DNA of 64,000 nucleotides from Cupriavidus pampae. GTDB taxonomy: Bacteria > Pseudomonadota > Gammaproteobacteria > Burkholderiales > Burkholderiaceae. Both the position numbers and the translations under genes were made by a program. Location of the stretch: assembly GCF_914271485.1 (NCBI RefSeq), contig NZ_CAJZAG010000004.1, positions 1-64,000 on the forward strand, given 5' to 3'. The notes below the pieces were generated by a model, which was not told the origin of the DNA, made no database searches, and worked only from the letters and a program-made list of their open reading frames with translations. Below are positions 54,239 to 63,693 of the stretch, in pieces; the stretch's first letter is position 1; every line of letters begins with the position of its first letter.

Positions 54239-56398
54239 CTAGATCCGCGCCGCAACCGGGATGCAGAAGGTCATCGTGCTACCTCGGCCTGGTTCGGAGG
54301 ACGCTTCGAGCGTCCCGCCATGTGCCTCCATGATGGAGCGGCAGATGGCCAGGCCCATCCCTATCCCGGTATTTTTCGTCGTAAAGAACGGATCAAAGAT
54401 ATTCGCGAGGGTGGCGGTATCCATACCACTTCCACTATCCGATACCTCGACGCTCACATAGCCGCCTTCAACCTGCGACGACACACTGAGTTTGCGAGCG
54501 ACCGTTGGCGTCTCGGTCATGGCTTCAAGCGCGTTGGTGATCAGATTGAGCACAACCTGCTGTAACTGGATTCCGTCGCCGATCACCGCTTTTCCGGACG
54601 CTGACAAGGATATTGACAGTCGTACGCCCCGATCCTCGATCTCGGGCCGCATGAGTTCAAGCACGCGGATTACGACTTCATCGATAGCAAGCGGTGCGAG
54701 CGAAGCAGGTGTCTGCTTCGCCAGCGCCCGAAGCGCCCGGACAACCTCGGACGTGCGCGCTGCCGCGCTGTTGATCTGGTCGAAAGCTGCCACGGCTTCG
54801 GGCACATCGGGAACGCCCCTTGTGAGCCAGCGTCGTCCTGCTCCGCTGCAATTCATGATGGCCGCCAATGGCTGGTTAATCTCGTGCGCGATCGACGCCG
54901 CCATGCCTCCCATGACCGTCAGATGCGACGTCCTCGCCAGGTCCGCTCTTGCTTTCACCAATGCCGCCTCCGTTTCGGCTCGTCGTTCATTCTCATCGAC
55001 GAGTTCCCTGTACAGGCGCGCGGTCACAATGGAATTGGCCGCATGTTGGGCCAGCATTTCAAGGAGGGCTGCCCTGTCCGCGTTGCCCCCCTTCGTGGCG
55101 TGATTGTTCTCCAGATAGAGCACGCCGACAATCGTTCCCTGTTGCATCAGAGGGAAGCACATGGCGGAGCGTACGGGGCGGCGGCTCTTCCCGGTCGCCG
55201 GATCGGATGCCAGCTCGCGGTCGGCGTTGGCGAATGCCACGAGCCTTCGATTGCGGATGGTTTTGCTGAGGACGGCCAACGGGAGCATCGCATCGGTGGG
55301 AGCCGAGGCGACGGTTTCAAAAACGATTCTTCCATGAAGCGACGTGCCGACGGCTTCGACAATAGGCTCACCGCCTTTCATCAATAGCAGCACGCCATAT
55401 TGCGCATCGGCCTGGAGAATCATCGTCTCCAGGACTCTCTCGATCAACTTCTCTAGCTGAATCTCTTCAGAGAATGCCTGAACCGCCCGCATGCCTTGAT
55501 GCAAATCTTTCTCCATGTCGTGTCTCCGGTGCAGCAGCGCGCCCGTACCGCCTTCCGACTCATTGGAATGCGCCCGGTCCCTTACGATCAAGCGCTGCAC
55601 CTTTGCATGCGCCCCCCAAACACCATAGCAATAGCGCGCCCGCCTGACATGCTCGAGCGCCAATTCGACATCCCCTTGAGATTGGCGGTGCATCGCGGCG
55701 AGCTCCCAGGCGATCGCTTGAACCATGAACTGGCCGCTGGCATGGGCGGCCAGTGCGGAGCTGGAATAGAGCTGCGTAGCGAGGGCATCGTCTCCACGTA
55801 CGCGCGCCAACTCGGCAGCAACTAGCAAAGCTTTGCCGCCGACGCCTGGAAACTCGGTACCCAATTCCTCAAGTAGCACCCGCCGTGTCTCGATGTCGTC
55901 AACGATCGCGGGGCTGACTTCCGACGACGTTGCTGTTGGGGACGTAGCTCTTGATCTGGCGATGGCACCAAAGAACACGAGGCTCGGTCCGCGGCGGTGA
56001 GGCACGGTCGCTGCCAGTGCCTCCGCCGCGCGGAACCGCTCTATAGCCAATGGCACCCCGCCGTCGAAGAATGCCGTCAATCCCGAGTAAAGATGCAGAA
56101 GCAGCCGGGTTTCCCGCAGACGCCTGGTGAGTCGCTGGTCGGCTTCCAGAGCAGCGGGCAGCGAGAAGGGAGGCTCATCGCGTATGGGGTTGTCATGACG
56201 CAGTTCCCGCACGAGTCGAATCTGAGCACCGACTAACATTTCCGTCGCTCTGTCGCCAGCGCGGCGGGCGGCCTCGATCGCAATGCGTGCTTCGGCGTGG
56301 ACCCGACCCAAATGCTCGCCGTTCGCTATCCGAGTCGCGATGCCGTCGGCAAGCCGACTGGCAACTCTCTGGTCATGTCCAATGGACGACTGCTTCAC
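54239..56398 (-). CDS. GAF sensor histidine kinase with TPR-like N-terminus
   Basis: A 719-aa soluble protein without membrane helices. Residues 1 to about 280 are helical TPR/AAA-sensor-like (LLLHLYSGLTAFFDGGVPLA), like the middle of very large Ser/Thr kinase-ATPase-histidine kinases, but the kinase and ATPase parts are missing. A GAF domain at about 310-470 (LETMILQADAQYGVLLLMKG) is followed by HisKA with the phosphorylated His in SIAHEINQPLAAIMN and an intact HATPase (LNLITNALEAM, GIGMGLAICRSIMEAHGG). It overlaps the upstream MRJP-family gene by 4 bp. The response regulator at 58.8 kb is a possible partner. Confidence 0.88.
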   Translation of the reverse strand: MKQSSIGHDQRVASRLADGIATRIANGEHLGRVHAEARIAIEAARRAGDRATEMLVGAQIRLVRELRHDNPIRDEPPFSLPAALEADQRLTRRLRETRLLLHLYSGLTAFFDGGVPLAIERFRAAEALAATVPHRRGPSLVFFGAIARSRATSPTATSSEVSPAIVDDIETRRVLLEELGTEFPGVGGKALLVAAELARVRGDDALATQLYSSSALAAHASGQFMVQAIAWELAAMHRQSQGDVELALEHVRRARYCYGVWGAHAKVQRLIVRDRAHSNESEGGTGALLHRRHDMEKDLHQGMRAVQAFSEEIQLEKLIERVLETMILQADAQYGVLLLMKGGEPIVEAVGTSLHGRIVFETVASAPTDAMLPLAVLSKTIRNRRLVAFANADRELASDPATGKSRRPVRSAMCFPLMQQGTIVGVLYLENNHATKGGNADRAALLEMLAQHAANSIVTARLYRELVDENERRAETEAALVKARADLARTSHLTVMGGMAASIAHEINQPLAAIMNCSGAGRRWLTRGVPDVPEAVAAFDQINSAAARTSEVVRALRALAKQTPASLAPLAIDEVVIRVLELMRPEIEDRGVRLSISLSASGKAVIGDGIQLQQVVLNLITNALEAMTETPTVARKLSVSSQVEGGYVSVEVSDSGSGMDTATLANIFDPFFTTKNTGIGMGLAICRSIMEAHGGTLEASSEPGRGSTMTFCIPVAARI

Positions 56399-57531
56399 TC
56401 AGCCACTCTGACCCGCTTGGCTTGTTGAGCGGGTACGGTGCCGTGCCCGTGCCCAATGTCGAGCCGGTACAGCCGGACAGGGCGCTTGATCCGAGTCTGC
56501 CCCCCGTTAAACAATCCGATGCGGTCGATCTGGGGCACCGGAAGGTACAACCGGCCTCGACTATCGAACGCGGGCGCATCGACCCAATGCAGCCTGGCAT
56601 CGGTAATGACGGTTTCTGTGATGCCGCTTGGCAAGATCCGTTTCAGCGAGTTCGAGGCCAGATCCGAGTAATAGAAGTTCCCGGCGCCATCCATCACCGA
56701 GCCGCCCATGGGCGGCAGATCCCGCCAGGGGAGGACCTTGCCCGCAAGCTGTTCCGGTGTCAGAGAGACGTCGTTCAACCAGTGAGTCTCGATCTTCGAC
56801 CACGGGCCCTCGAGCGGGCCGAAGTACAGCCACTGCCCATCGTGACTAACCTCCAGGGGGTCTGCGTGGACACGGAGCGGATTGCCGTCCGGACCACGTA
56901 GGATCCGTCCGTCGACGACGATGCTCCGTTCGGCCGATGCGGTCGTGGAGTGATCTCTTTCCAGCACCCGACGCGCCACACCGGATCGTAGGTCCAGAAC
57001 AATCAGACCGGGATCACCTGCGTCGGTCAGATACGCGTGGTCACCATGGAGCCGAATGTCATCGATGTAGCTGTGAGTGCGCGCCACGTCCGGGCCAAAT
57101 GGAATGATCCGCGTGATCTTGCCGGTCGAAAGATCGATAGCGACGAGTTTTGCCGCGCCAGGTACGACGGTCCCGCCAAAGGCTGTCACGCCGGTGTCGA
57201 CGATCCACAATTGGCCGGCACCGTCGCGGCGCAGCGCGTTGACGTTGACGAAGCGGTGCTCGACAGGAACTGATGATTGAGTGGTGTTCCACGCTTCGTC
57301 CGGAAACGGAACAGGCGTCCCGTCGCTGCCGATACGCGCCACTGATGGGCCGCGGGATCCGGTCCATAGCGGCCCCGCGACATAGATGCCACCGGCATCA
57401 TCGATCGCCGTTGCATTCCAGATCATGCTGTCGCTCTCGGCCACCACATGCAGCGTGGGTGCCGCAGCGCTGGTCGTGGCGGCGGCAAATAACACGGCCG
57501 CCAGCGTTAAGGAGATGGTCCACATTTTCAT
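56395..57531 (-). CDS. Major royal jelly/Yellow-family protein (secreted)
   Basis: A 378-aa protein with a signal peptide (MWTISLTLAAVLFAAATTSA) and a six-bladed propeller-like body. Family blocks include VNVNALRRDGAGQLWIVDTG, THSYIDDIRLHGDHAYLTDA and EVSHDGQWLYFGPLEG. Bacterial members are of unknown role and are often annotated as dopachrome tautomerase-related. Its 3' end overlaps the histidine kinase start (ATGA), so the two are co-translated and the protein may sense or process a ligand for the kinase. Confidence 0.83.
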   Translation of the reverse strand: MKMWTISLTLAAVLFAAATTSAAAPTLHVVAESDSMIWNATAIDDAGGIYVAGPLWTGSRGPSVARIGSDGTPVPFPDEAWNTTQSSVPVEHRFVNVNALRRDGAGQLWIVDTGVTAFGGTVVPGAAKLVAIDLSTGKITRIIPFGPDVARTHSYIDDIRLHGDHAYLTDAGDPGLIVLDLRSGVARRVLERDHSTTASAERSIVVDGRILRGPDGNPLRVHADPLEVSHDGQWLYFGPLEGPWSKIETHWLNDVSLTPEQLAGKVLPWRDLPPMGGSVMDGAGNFYYSDLASNSLKRILPSGITETVITDARLHWVDAPAFDSRGRLYLPVPQIDRIGLFNGGQTRIKRPVRLYRLDIGHGHGTVPAQQAKRVRVAE

Positions 57532-57683
57532 GATTTAACGTTTCTACACTCGTGTAATTTCTATTTTTATTCTAGAGATCTGTGACGAAGGAAACAGTTA
57601 TTCCGTGGTTCCGATAGCGCTAGTCTTTCAGGCCGTGGACCATACACCTTCGTCTGATCACGCATCGTTCTGCGGACGCCTCA

Positions 57684-58661
57684 TCAGCATTCAGACAGCG
57701 TGCCCTTGCGGAACCGTCCCGGCGTCATTGCGGTGCTTCGACGAAACTGTTTGACGAAATGAGAGGCGTCGTTGTACCCGCACCGATGACCTATCTCAGC
57801 GACACTGAGGTTGCGGAATGCACGGCTCATCAGCATGTACTTCGCGGATTCGATTCGTGTCTGCATCAAGGATTGCGACATTGAGATTCCCAACGTCGCG
57901 AGATGGCGATGAAGACTTCGAATCGACATGCCAAGATCGGCGGCTATCTCGGCAGCGGTGATGTTTGTCTCGCGGTGCCTGTCGCGGATGCAACTCAGGA
58001 TCTTCTCGGCCAGTTCGGATGACCGAGCGGATGACCGAGCGGACGCCCGAGACAGCGAGACTTCGCTGGGGGGATTGAGTGCACGCCCGGCGAGCGCTCC
58101 GAGCTCGTTGGTCAGCGCTGAAGCGTCCTGGGGGATCGAATGCTGAAAGTCCAGAAACATCTGTTTTATAAACGCGCACAGTACTCGAGCCCATCCGCTC
58201 GATGCATCGATACGCTGACCGACGTGATCGTCGGCCTGGCAGATCCAGCCTTCGACCCAGCTCACCGGCAATCCGATCAGAATGAGATCGGACTCGTCCT
58301 GCAGCTGGATCGCATACTCCCTGCCCGAACTCAGTAGTACCGCGTCATCGCCCTGCTGCCCTACCGGGCCCCTCTCGGTATGCACGGACCAGGCGCCGTG
58401 GTTGGACGTCACCAGGTGGTAGCAGTCCCGTGAGTCCACGGCGATGTTATGCCTGGTCCTCCGCACCGTTCTACCAACATTGACAACAGTCCTGCTCATA
58501 CGCAGCGGCCCAAAATTGCCAGAGAGAAGCTTCGCCTGGAAGTCCACCGCATCGGGGATATCGATCTCGCTTCTGGCAAGGGAGTGGCCGATCGCGTCGA
58601 TCCAGTACTCCTTTCTTAGCCGGGGCTGGACGTCGTCGGTGGACCAGAACCGGAGCGACAT
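57684..58661 (-). CDS. AraC-family transcriptional regulator
   Basis: A 325-aa activator. ATG 58661 (MSLRFWSTDDVQPRLRKEYW) fits the AraC_binding_2-type N-terminal domain; the two C-terminal HTH motifs are ITAAEIAADLGMSIRSLHRH and SVAEIGHRCGYNDASHFVKQ, followed by PGRFR. A short SARSSARSSE linker joins the domains. Target unknown; it lies between the kinase pair and the response regulator. Confidence 0.88.
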   Translation of the reverse strand: MSLRFWSTDDVQPRLRKEYWIDAIGHSLARSEIDIPDAVDFQAKLLSGNFGPLRMSRTVVNVGRTVRRTRHNIAVDSRDCYHLVTSNHGAWSVHTERGPVGQQGDDAVLLSSGREYAIQLQDESDLILIGLPVSWVEGWICQADDHVGQRIDASSGWARVLCAFIKQMFLDFQHSIPQDASALTNELGALAGRALNPPSEVSLSRASARSSARSSELAEKILSCIRDRHRETNITAAEIAADLGMSIRSLHRHLATLGISMSQSLMQTRIESAKYMLMSRAFRNLSVAEIGHRCGYNDASHFVKQFRRSTAMTPGRFRKGTLSEC

Positions 58662-58811
58662 GTTTGGCTTTCCATGCTTGCTCACCCAGTGTGAGCGTCC
58701 CTTCAATAGTGCGGCAAGTCGACCGCATAGCGTGCGACGTATACGATGATGATTTCGGACACGTGACGCGTCCGGCCGACATCCTTGGTCCGCCCCCAAG
58801 AACTTTAGTGT

Positions 58812-59453
58812 TCAGCAAGCCAGCGGGACGATGCCGACAACCTGCGAGGCACGCACGAGATCGGGTAATGAGCGGGCGTTCATCTTTCGCATGACAGAAG
58901 CTCGGTGAACCTTTACCGTAATCTCGCTGATGCCAAGGCTCGCTGCGATGCGCTTGTTGAGCGAGCCGGCCACGACGCGAACGAAGACCTCGAGTTCGCG
59001 AGGCGTCAGCGTCTTGAACGTGTCGAATGCCTCGTTGCGCGCCCGCACTTGCTCGCGCCTTTGTGAATCTGTGCTCAGCGCGTTCATGACCGTATCGATA
59101 ACTTGCTGTTCGGCGATTGGCTTTGTCAGAAAGTCGACGGCGCCTGCTTTCATGGCCGTGACGCAAGCTTGCATATCGGTATGCCCGCTCATGAAAATGA
59201 TCGGCATCTGAAGCGCGGCGTGCTGGCGATGCAGAAACATCAGCCCACTTTCTCCACGCAGCCTCACATCCAGCAGCAGACAGGACGGCGTATCCTCAAT
59301 GACCGAGGTCTTGAACTCCGCGGTCCCTTCGAATGAGCGAATACGCAGTCCGACCGAGCGAAGAAGCGAATCGAGCGACGCGCGGATCAAGGCATCGTCA
59401 TCGATGATGTAAACGATGGGTGAAGCGCCATCGGCGAACAGTTTCTCTGACAT
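58812..59453 (-). CDS. FixJ/NarL-type response regulator
   Basis: A 213-aa two-component regulator. ATG 59453 (MSEKLFADGASPIVYIIDDD) is used; a start 33 bp upstream is possible. Receiver: acidic pocket IDDD and phospho-Asp in LLLDVRLRGESGLMF. The LuxR-type HTH is LTPRELEVFVRVVAGSLNKR then ISEITVKVHRASVMRKMNAR. The nearest orphan kinase is at 54.2 kb, separated by the AraC gene. Confidence 0.9.
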   Translation of the reverse strand: MSEKLFADGASPIVYIIDDDALIRASLDSLLRSVGLRIRSFEGTAEFKTSVIEDTPSCLLLDVRLRGESGLMFLHRQHAALQMPIIFMSGHTDMQACVTAMKAGAVDFLTKPIAEQQVIDTVMNALSTDSQRREQVRARNEAFDTFKTLTPRELEVFVRVVAGSLNKRIAASLGISEITVKVHRASVMRKMNARSLPDLVRASQVVGIVPLAC

Positions 59454-59598
59454 GGCAGTGATGGGAAAAGTTACGGCATGGCACATGAATCATAGATGTC
59501 ACACGTCTTGGCGGATGGTTCAGTTGTGCCCACGTAATGGTCGATTTCCGCCAAGTACGCTATTCGCATGTCTCGCTAGTGTCGGGGCTTGCGTCTTG

Positions 59599-60180
59599 CT
59601 AGCTGGCTTCCTCGTCGAGGATCCGTCGCGCGGAGTCGGAGATCATGACGACCGCACCTGCGAGCATGAGCACGTCCTTGAGCACCAGCCGCCCCGCGCC
59701 CGATAGGTATGGGAATCCATAGTTGGCATCGCCGAGGTTGGGTACCCAGGCTTCAGGTGTAGTGATCAGGAACGATAGCGTGACAATGGGCGTGAGGAAC
59801 GCGAGGACGCTGCCAATAAGGCCGAGCTTGTTCGAGAAGAGGTACGACAGTACCAGCAGACCGATGGTGATCTCCACCACGCCGAGGCCTGTAGCGAACG
59901 TGTAGGTGTGGTTGGCGACCTGCCATGCCCGTTGCACGGGGTCCAGTTGGCCTTCATGCGTCAGATGCGCGTGATACTCCGCCGGGTGGGCGTAGAAGAA
60001 CGACATGAACGGACTGTTGGCCACGAATGGCGTGATGCTGTCCGCCTCATACGGCACGAACTTCAGTGCGCCGATCCACAGGAAGATGATGGCAACGCCG
60101 AATCGAAGCATGGTGATGCCAATACGATCGAGCCGGCTGGCAAGGGACAGGATGTTGAACTGCTTACTTTGGGAATTCAC
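59599..60180 (-). CDS. YkgB/DUF417-like inner-membrane protein
   Basis: A 193-aa protein with four hydrophobic segments (FGVAIIFLWIGALKFVPYEA; VVEITIGLLVLSYLFSN; GSVLAFLTPIVTLSFLI; LVLKDVLMLAGAVVMISDSA). GTG 60180 is chosen for its AAGGAGAA ribosome site; an upstream ATG at 60216 lacks one. The family is DoxX-related and is often found near oxidative-stress or organic-hydroperoxide genes. Function unknown. Confidence 0.82.
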   Translation of the reverse strand: MNSQSKQFNILSLASRLDRIGITMLRFGVAIIFLWIGALKFVPYEADSITPFVANSPFMSFFYAHPAEYHAHLTHEGQLDPVQRAWQVANHTYTFATGLGVVEITIGLLVLSYLFSNKLGLIGSVLAFLTPIVTLSFLITTPEAWVPNLGDANYGFPYLSGAGRLVLKDVLMLAGAVVMISDSARRILDEEAS

Positions 60181-60259
60181 GGGATTCTCCTTCGTGGAAC
60201 GACTTGATGCGAGCAAAATGGTCTGTGCGCATTGTTGCCGGTTCCACTGAAGGGGCTAT

Positions 60260-60419
60260 GGGTAGGAAGGCAGCGGTTTTACAAATTAGAACTACATCAG
60301 ACGATGTTTGTTTTTATCTATGCTTATAGGATTTCTAGATTTATTTGTAGATAGAAATAAAAATTGTTCTTTTGATTAATCGTATATATACAAAAGTATA
60401 AACATTGAAGGATTGATCG
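60260..60419 (+). promoter_or_regulatory. AT-rich upstream region of the D-amino-acid dehydrogenase gene
   Basis: About 130 bp that is strikingly AT-rich against the genome, with runs such as AAAAATTGTTC and TATATATAC directly before ATG 60420. The promoter of the downstream gene must be here. No unique -35/-10 pair can be chosen by eye. Confidence 0.5.
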
Positions 60420-61679
60420 ATGCATGTCGTCGTCGTAGGGGCCGGAATCGCCGGCGTCGTCACCGCCCTGACGCTCGCTCGTGAGGGGGCTACCGTAGAG
60501 ATCATCGATGCGGCGCCGACTGCTGCCGCGGGCGCGAGCTTCGCGAACGCCGGGCTGGTGTCGCCGGGCCACTGCTTCAGCTGGGCCGAGCCCGGCGTCG
60601 CTGGCGCCGCGCTCAAATCCCTGCTGGGCCTTGGGGATGGCATCAGCATCTGTCCGCCATGGACGCCGTCCTTGCTCCGTTGGGCGGGCCTCTTTATGCG
60701 CGAGGGTACCCGTGACCGTTGGATTGCCAACTCGAAGGCTGCTCTGAACCTGGCGGCGTACTCACGCGATCTGCAGTTTGGGGCGGGCGTAGTGCCGCTC
60801 GAGGCTTACGGTGGACGGCAGGCCGGCATCCTGTACCTGTATGGTGAAAACGATCGGCCCGGCCCCTACGACGAGGAGCTGCTTAGAACTGCCGGCGAGC
60901 CGTTCGAGAGCCTGGATCACAACGAACTCCTGACCCGCGAACCGCTACTGAGCAAGGCCACGGTGAAGTTCGCGAGAGCCGTGTTTTGTCCAAACGACGG
61001 TACCGGTGATGCCGCTCGCTACACGGCCGCCGCCCTCGAGCAGGCGATCCATCTCGGGGCCAAGGTCCATTTCGGAGAGAAGGTACGCAAGCTTGACGTC
61101 AAGGGTTCGTCCATCGCGGGTGTCGAGACCGACCGAGGCCACTACAAGGCAGACGCAGTGGTAATGGCTGCAGGCTTGTCTTCACGGCATCTGCTGGCGT
61201 CACTGGGCTACGCGCTCCCCATCTTTCCTGTCACTGGCTACTCGATTTCGTATCGCGGAGCCAGATCTTCGCGGCCGCGTGTTGGCGCGGTGTCGATTCC
61301 TCACAAGGTCGCGTGGGCTTCCTTTGGCGAGGAGACCGTGCGGTTCACCGGCTTTGCCGATATCGGGATTCCGGGCTCAACAAAAGTGGAGACACGATTT
61401 CAGGCCCTGGAAGCATTTGCGCATGGGGTGTACGACGAGATCCGGGGCGTGACCCCGGACAGATGGGTGGGACAGAGGCCGATGACACCGGACAACTTGC
61501 CGTTCCTGGGTGCGTCACGGCATTCGAACCTGTGGCTCAACTGCGGTCATGGTGCGATGGGCTGGACGATGGCGTGCGGCTCGGCGCGTATCGTGAGCGA
61601 CCTCATTCTTGGGCGAGAAGCGGCGATCGATCTGGAGCCCTACGGCTGGGCTCGCTATGGTCTGCTTTGGCGCTCCTGA
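60420..61679 (+). CDS. D-amino-acid dehydrogenase (FAD-dependent, DadA family)
   Basis: A 419-aa flavoprotein. FAD motif VVVVGAGIAGVVTALTLAR at the N-terminus; the family segment ANAGLVSPGHCFSWAEPG and the C-terminal GQRPMTPDNLPFLGASRHSN plus LNCGHGAMGWTMACGSARIV are typical of DadA. It oxidises D-amino acids to 2-oxoacids and ammonia, passing electrons to the respiratory chain. It is convergent with a racemase-like pseudogene whose intact form would supply or remove D-acidic amino acids. Confidence 0.9.
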   Translation: MHVVVVGAGIAGVVTALTLAREGATVEIIDAAPTAAAGASFANAGLVSPGHCFSWAEPGVAGAALKSLLGLGDGISICPPWTPSLLRWAGLFMREGTRDRWIANSKAALNLAAYSRDLQFGAGVVPLEAYGGRQAGILYLYGENDRPGPYDEELLRTAGEPFESLDHNELLTREPLLSKATVKFARAVFCPNDGTGDAARYTAAALEQAIHLGAKVHFGEKVRKLDVKGSSIAGVETDRGHYKADAVVMAAGLSSRHLLASLGYALPIFPVTGYSISYRGARSSRPRVGAVSIPHKVAWASFGEETVRFTGFADIGIPGSTKVETRFQALEAFAHGVYDEIRGVTPDRWVGQRPMTPDNLPFLGASRHSNLWLNCGHGAMGWTMACGSARIVSDLILGREAAIDLEPYGWARYGLLWRS

Positions 61680-61714
61680 CTTTTCGTCAGCAGCGCATCT
61701 GACTATGCATCGCG

Positions 61715-62405
61715 TCAAGCCGCCAACGCCCACTGGGCCGCATGCGTAGCATGCAACGCCGTCGTATCGAATAACGGCATACCATCGACGTGTTGCGGCT
61801 GGACCAGCAAGGAAATCTCGGTGCAGCCAAGGATGACAGCCTCCGCGCCAGCGTCCTTGAGCCGCTGGATGATCGACAGGTAAATGTCGCGCGAGTCCTC
61901 CTTGATGATGCCCTGGCAGAGCTCGTCGTAGATGATTCGGTGTAGGGCTTCGCGGTCATCGGCATCGGGGGTCGAGCGCATGCTTCTGTTCGAGACGCCC
62001 TCGATAAAAATCCTGTTCCATCGTGAAGCGGGTGCCCAGCAGTCCGACACGCATGTGGCCGGCGCCCTTGATCGCTTCCGCTGTTGGATCGGCGATATGC
62101 AGCAATGGGATGCCGACTGCGGTCTCGATGGCCGATGCGACCTTGTGCATGGTGTTCGTGCAAAGCACGAGACCGTCTGCCCCGGCGCCTTCAAGTCGTA
62201 CCGCCACGTCCGCTAGCATGGCGCCGGCCTCATCCCAGCGGCCGGCATGCTGCAGCCTCTCGATCTCTTCGAAGTTGACGCTATACAGAATGATGCGAGC
62301 GGAGTGCAAGCCGCCACGTTGCGCCTTGACGGTTTCGTTGATCTGGCGATAGTAAGGAACAGTCGATTCCCAACTCATTCCGCCAATCAGACCTAAAGTT
62401 TTCAT
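61715..62405 (-). pseudogene. Aspartate/glutamate racemase, frameshifted
   Basis: The N-terminal half (start ATG 62405) reads MKTLGLIGGMSWESTVPYYR through the first catalytic Cys in LCTNTMHK to FTMEQDFYRGRLEQKHALD. The C-terminal half is in another frame, from PDADDREALHRIIYDELCQG through the second catalytic Cys in AVILGCTEISLL. The break is at a run of five G at 61967-61971; with four G the frame joins as LDPDADDR and gives a normal protein of about 230 residues. Either a sequence or assembly error, phase variation, or a fresh pseudogene. Confidence 0.85.
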
Positions 62406-62457
62406 TGTGTTATTTGGGTTCAATGCCAGTAGCCTTGATCACATGATGCACCAACAA

Positions 62458-63249
62458 TCAGGCTTTTCGCCCATGCACAACGAACGCTTTGGTAGGTAGA
62501 CGGATGATGCCGTGGGCATCAGCGTAGCTTTGAAACGCCTCGGCGAGAGCCTTGTGCATGGCAACGGTTTCGTGAGTAACTAGTGCGGAATAGCCGGGGA
62601 AACCTTTAAACATCGGATCGCACTCGCGCACCACGTCGGCAGAAGAGAACGGACACCATTCGGCCGTCGCAACCTGAACCTCGACGCCGACAAGGCCCGC
62701 CTCTCGAGCGCTGGCTGTCAGTGAGTTTTCGGAGAATAACGGAAACAGGTCTGCTGGCCACAGTTCCCTCTCCGGAAACGTGTTCCGGAATGCGCGTCGC
62801 ATGACATGCGCAGGCGAGCAGTCGTCGCCGTGTGTCCACATCGCAAGCGCGATCTGGCCACCGCGACGGGTGACCCGAGCCATTTCGGCAATGCCTTGCC
62901 GCCACGCGGCAAAGGCAAGGACACCGAAGATGGAGATCGAGATATCGAATTGCGCATCAGGAATAGTGAGCGCGCGAAAGTCTTCGATCTGCGCTCGGCT
63001 TCCCTGAAAGGGAAGCAGCCGCTCCGCGGCGCGCTTCACCATTGCAGCGCTAACGTCGGTCGCCGTTACGAAGGCGCCTCGCTCCGCGGCAGCAACTGCA
63101 AGCCCACCCGTGCCGGCCGCGATGTCGATAACGGACCGATTGGCGATTGCTCCAAGTCCATCGAGAACCCGCAGGGCAAAAGGCTGCGTCGTTCGCTCCC
63201 CCATGCGCTCATAAAGAGAGGTTCCAGAATCGGCTGCGAACTGAGTCAT
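62458..63249 (-). CDS. Class I SAM-dependent methyltransferase
   Basis: A 263-aa protein with a UbiE/Methyltransf_11-like core: motif I VIDIAAGTGGLAVAAAERGA, motif II acid in VTATDVSAAMVKRAAERLL, and FDISISIFGVLAFAAWRQ with RVTRRGGQIALAMWTHG. Substrate unknown. It follows the racemase-like gene on the same strand and may be co-transcribed with it (52 bp gap). Confidence 0.83.
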   Translation of the reverse strand: MTQFAADSGTSLYERMGERTTQPFALRVLDGLGAIANRSVIDIAAGTGGLAVAAAERGAFVTATDVSAAMVKRAAERLLPFQGSRAQIEDFRALTIPDAQFDISISIFGVLAFAAWRQGIAEMARVTRRGGQIALAMWTHGDDCSPAHVMRRAFRNTFPERELWPADLFPLFSENSLTASAREAGLVGVEVQVATAEWCPFSSADVVRECDPMFKGFPGYSALVTHETVAMHKALAEAFQSYADAHGIIRLPTKAFVVHGRKA

Positions 63250-63427
63250 CCCACGTCATCCTTCCCGCACCAGAATTCGGGGCAGAAAGGCCTGAACAAT
63301 AACCCTTGTGACTGCGCGCCTGGATCGGTTGATTAGCCGATACTGGTGGCGGACATGGCCATCACTCCTTCTGGGCGTGTGTGGGCTGACGGCGCATTTA
63401 TCGCGGTTTCGGCTCTGGGCCTGGGCG

Positions 63428-63454
63428 AAAAAAAAAACCGCACCCGTGGTGCGG
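63428..63454 (-). terminator. Intrinsic terminator of the small-gene pair at the right edge
   Basis: Stem CCGCACC/GGTGCGG with a CGT loop (63438-63454), followed on the minus strand by about ten T. It lies 27 bp past the stop of the small gene at 63481. Confidence 0.9.
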
Positions 63455-63480
63455 CTTCTTTTGAAACGCTACCCACCACG

Positions 63481-63693
63481 TCAGCTCGGCTCAGATTCCC
63501 GTTTTGCGGGTGCGACGCTCGTCTGAAAACGGTCGCGCGCAGTCTTGAGGTGGGACGTGCCAGTGCGGATAACTTCTTGAGACACCGAGTCTTTCCCCGA
63601 AGCTTCAACGCCAGCACCATGGCGAGCCAAGACCGCAGCAACGTCCTTCAGGGCTTGTGCAGGCGGCAATACCGGTTTGGTCTTCGTGCTCAT
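63481..63693 (-). CDS. Small hypothetical protein (70 aa)
   Basis: A 70-aa basic hydrophilic protein starting MSTKTKPVLPPAQALKDVAA. ATG 63693 overlaps the previous stop as ATGA, so the two genes are translationally coupled, and an intrinsic terminator follows. No family recognised. Size and coupling would fit an accessory or antitoxin-like partner, but that is only context. Confidence 0.55.
   Translation of the reverse strand: MSTKTKPVLPPAQALKDVAAVLARHGAGVEASGKDSVSQEVIRTGTSHLKTARDRFQTSVAPAKRESEPS

Noticed and set aside
61715-62423. Two separate small genes instead of one racemase
   Set aside because: Each frame holds half of the same racemase with one catalytic Cys each, and they meet at a homopolymer run.
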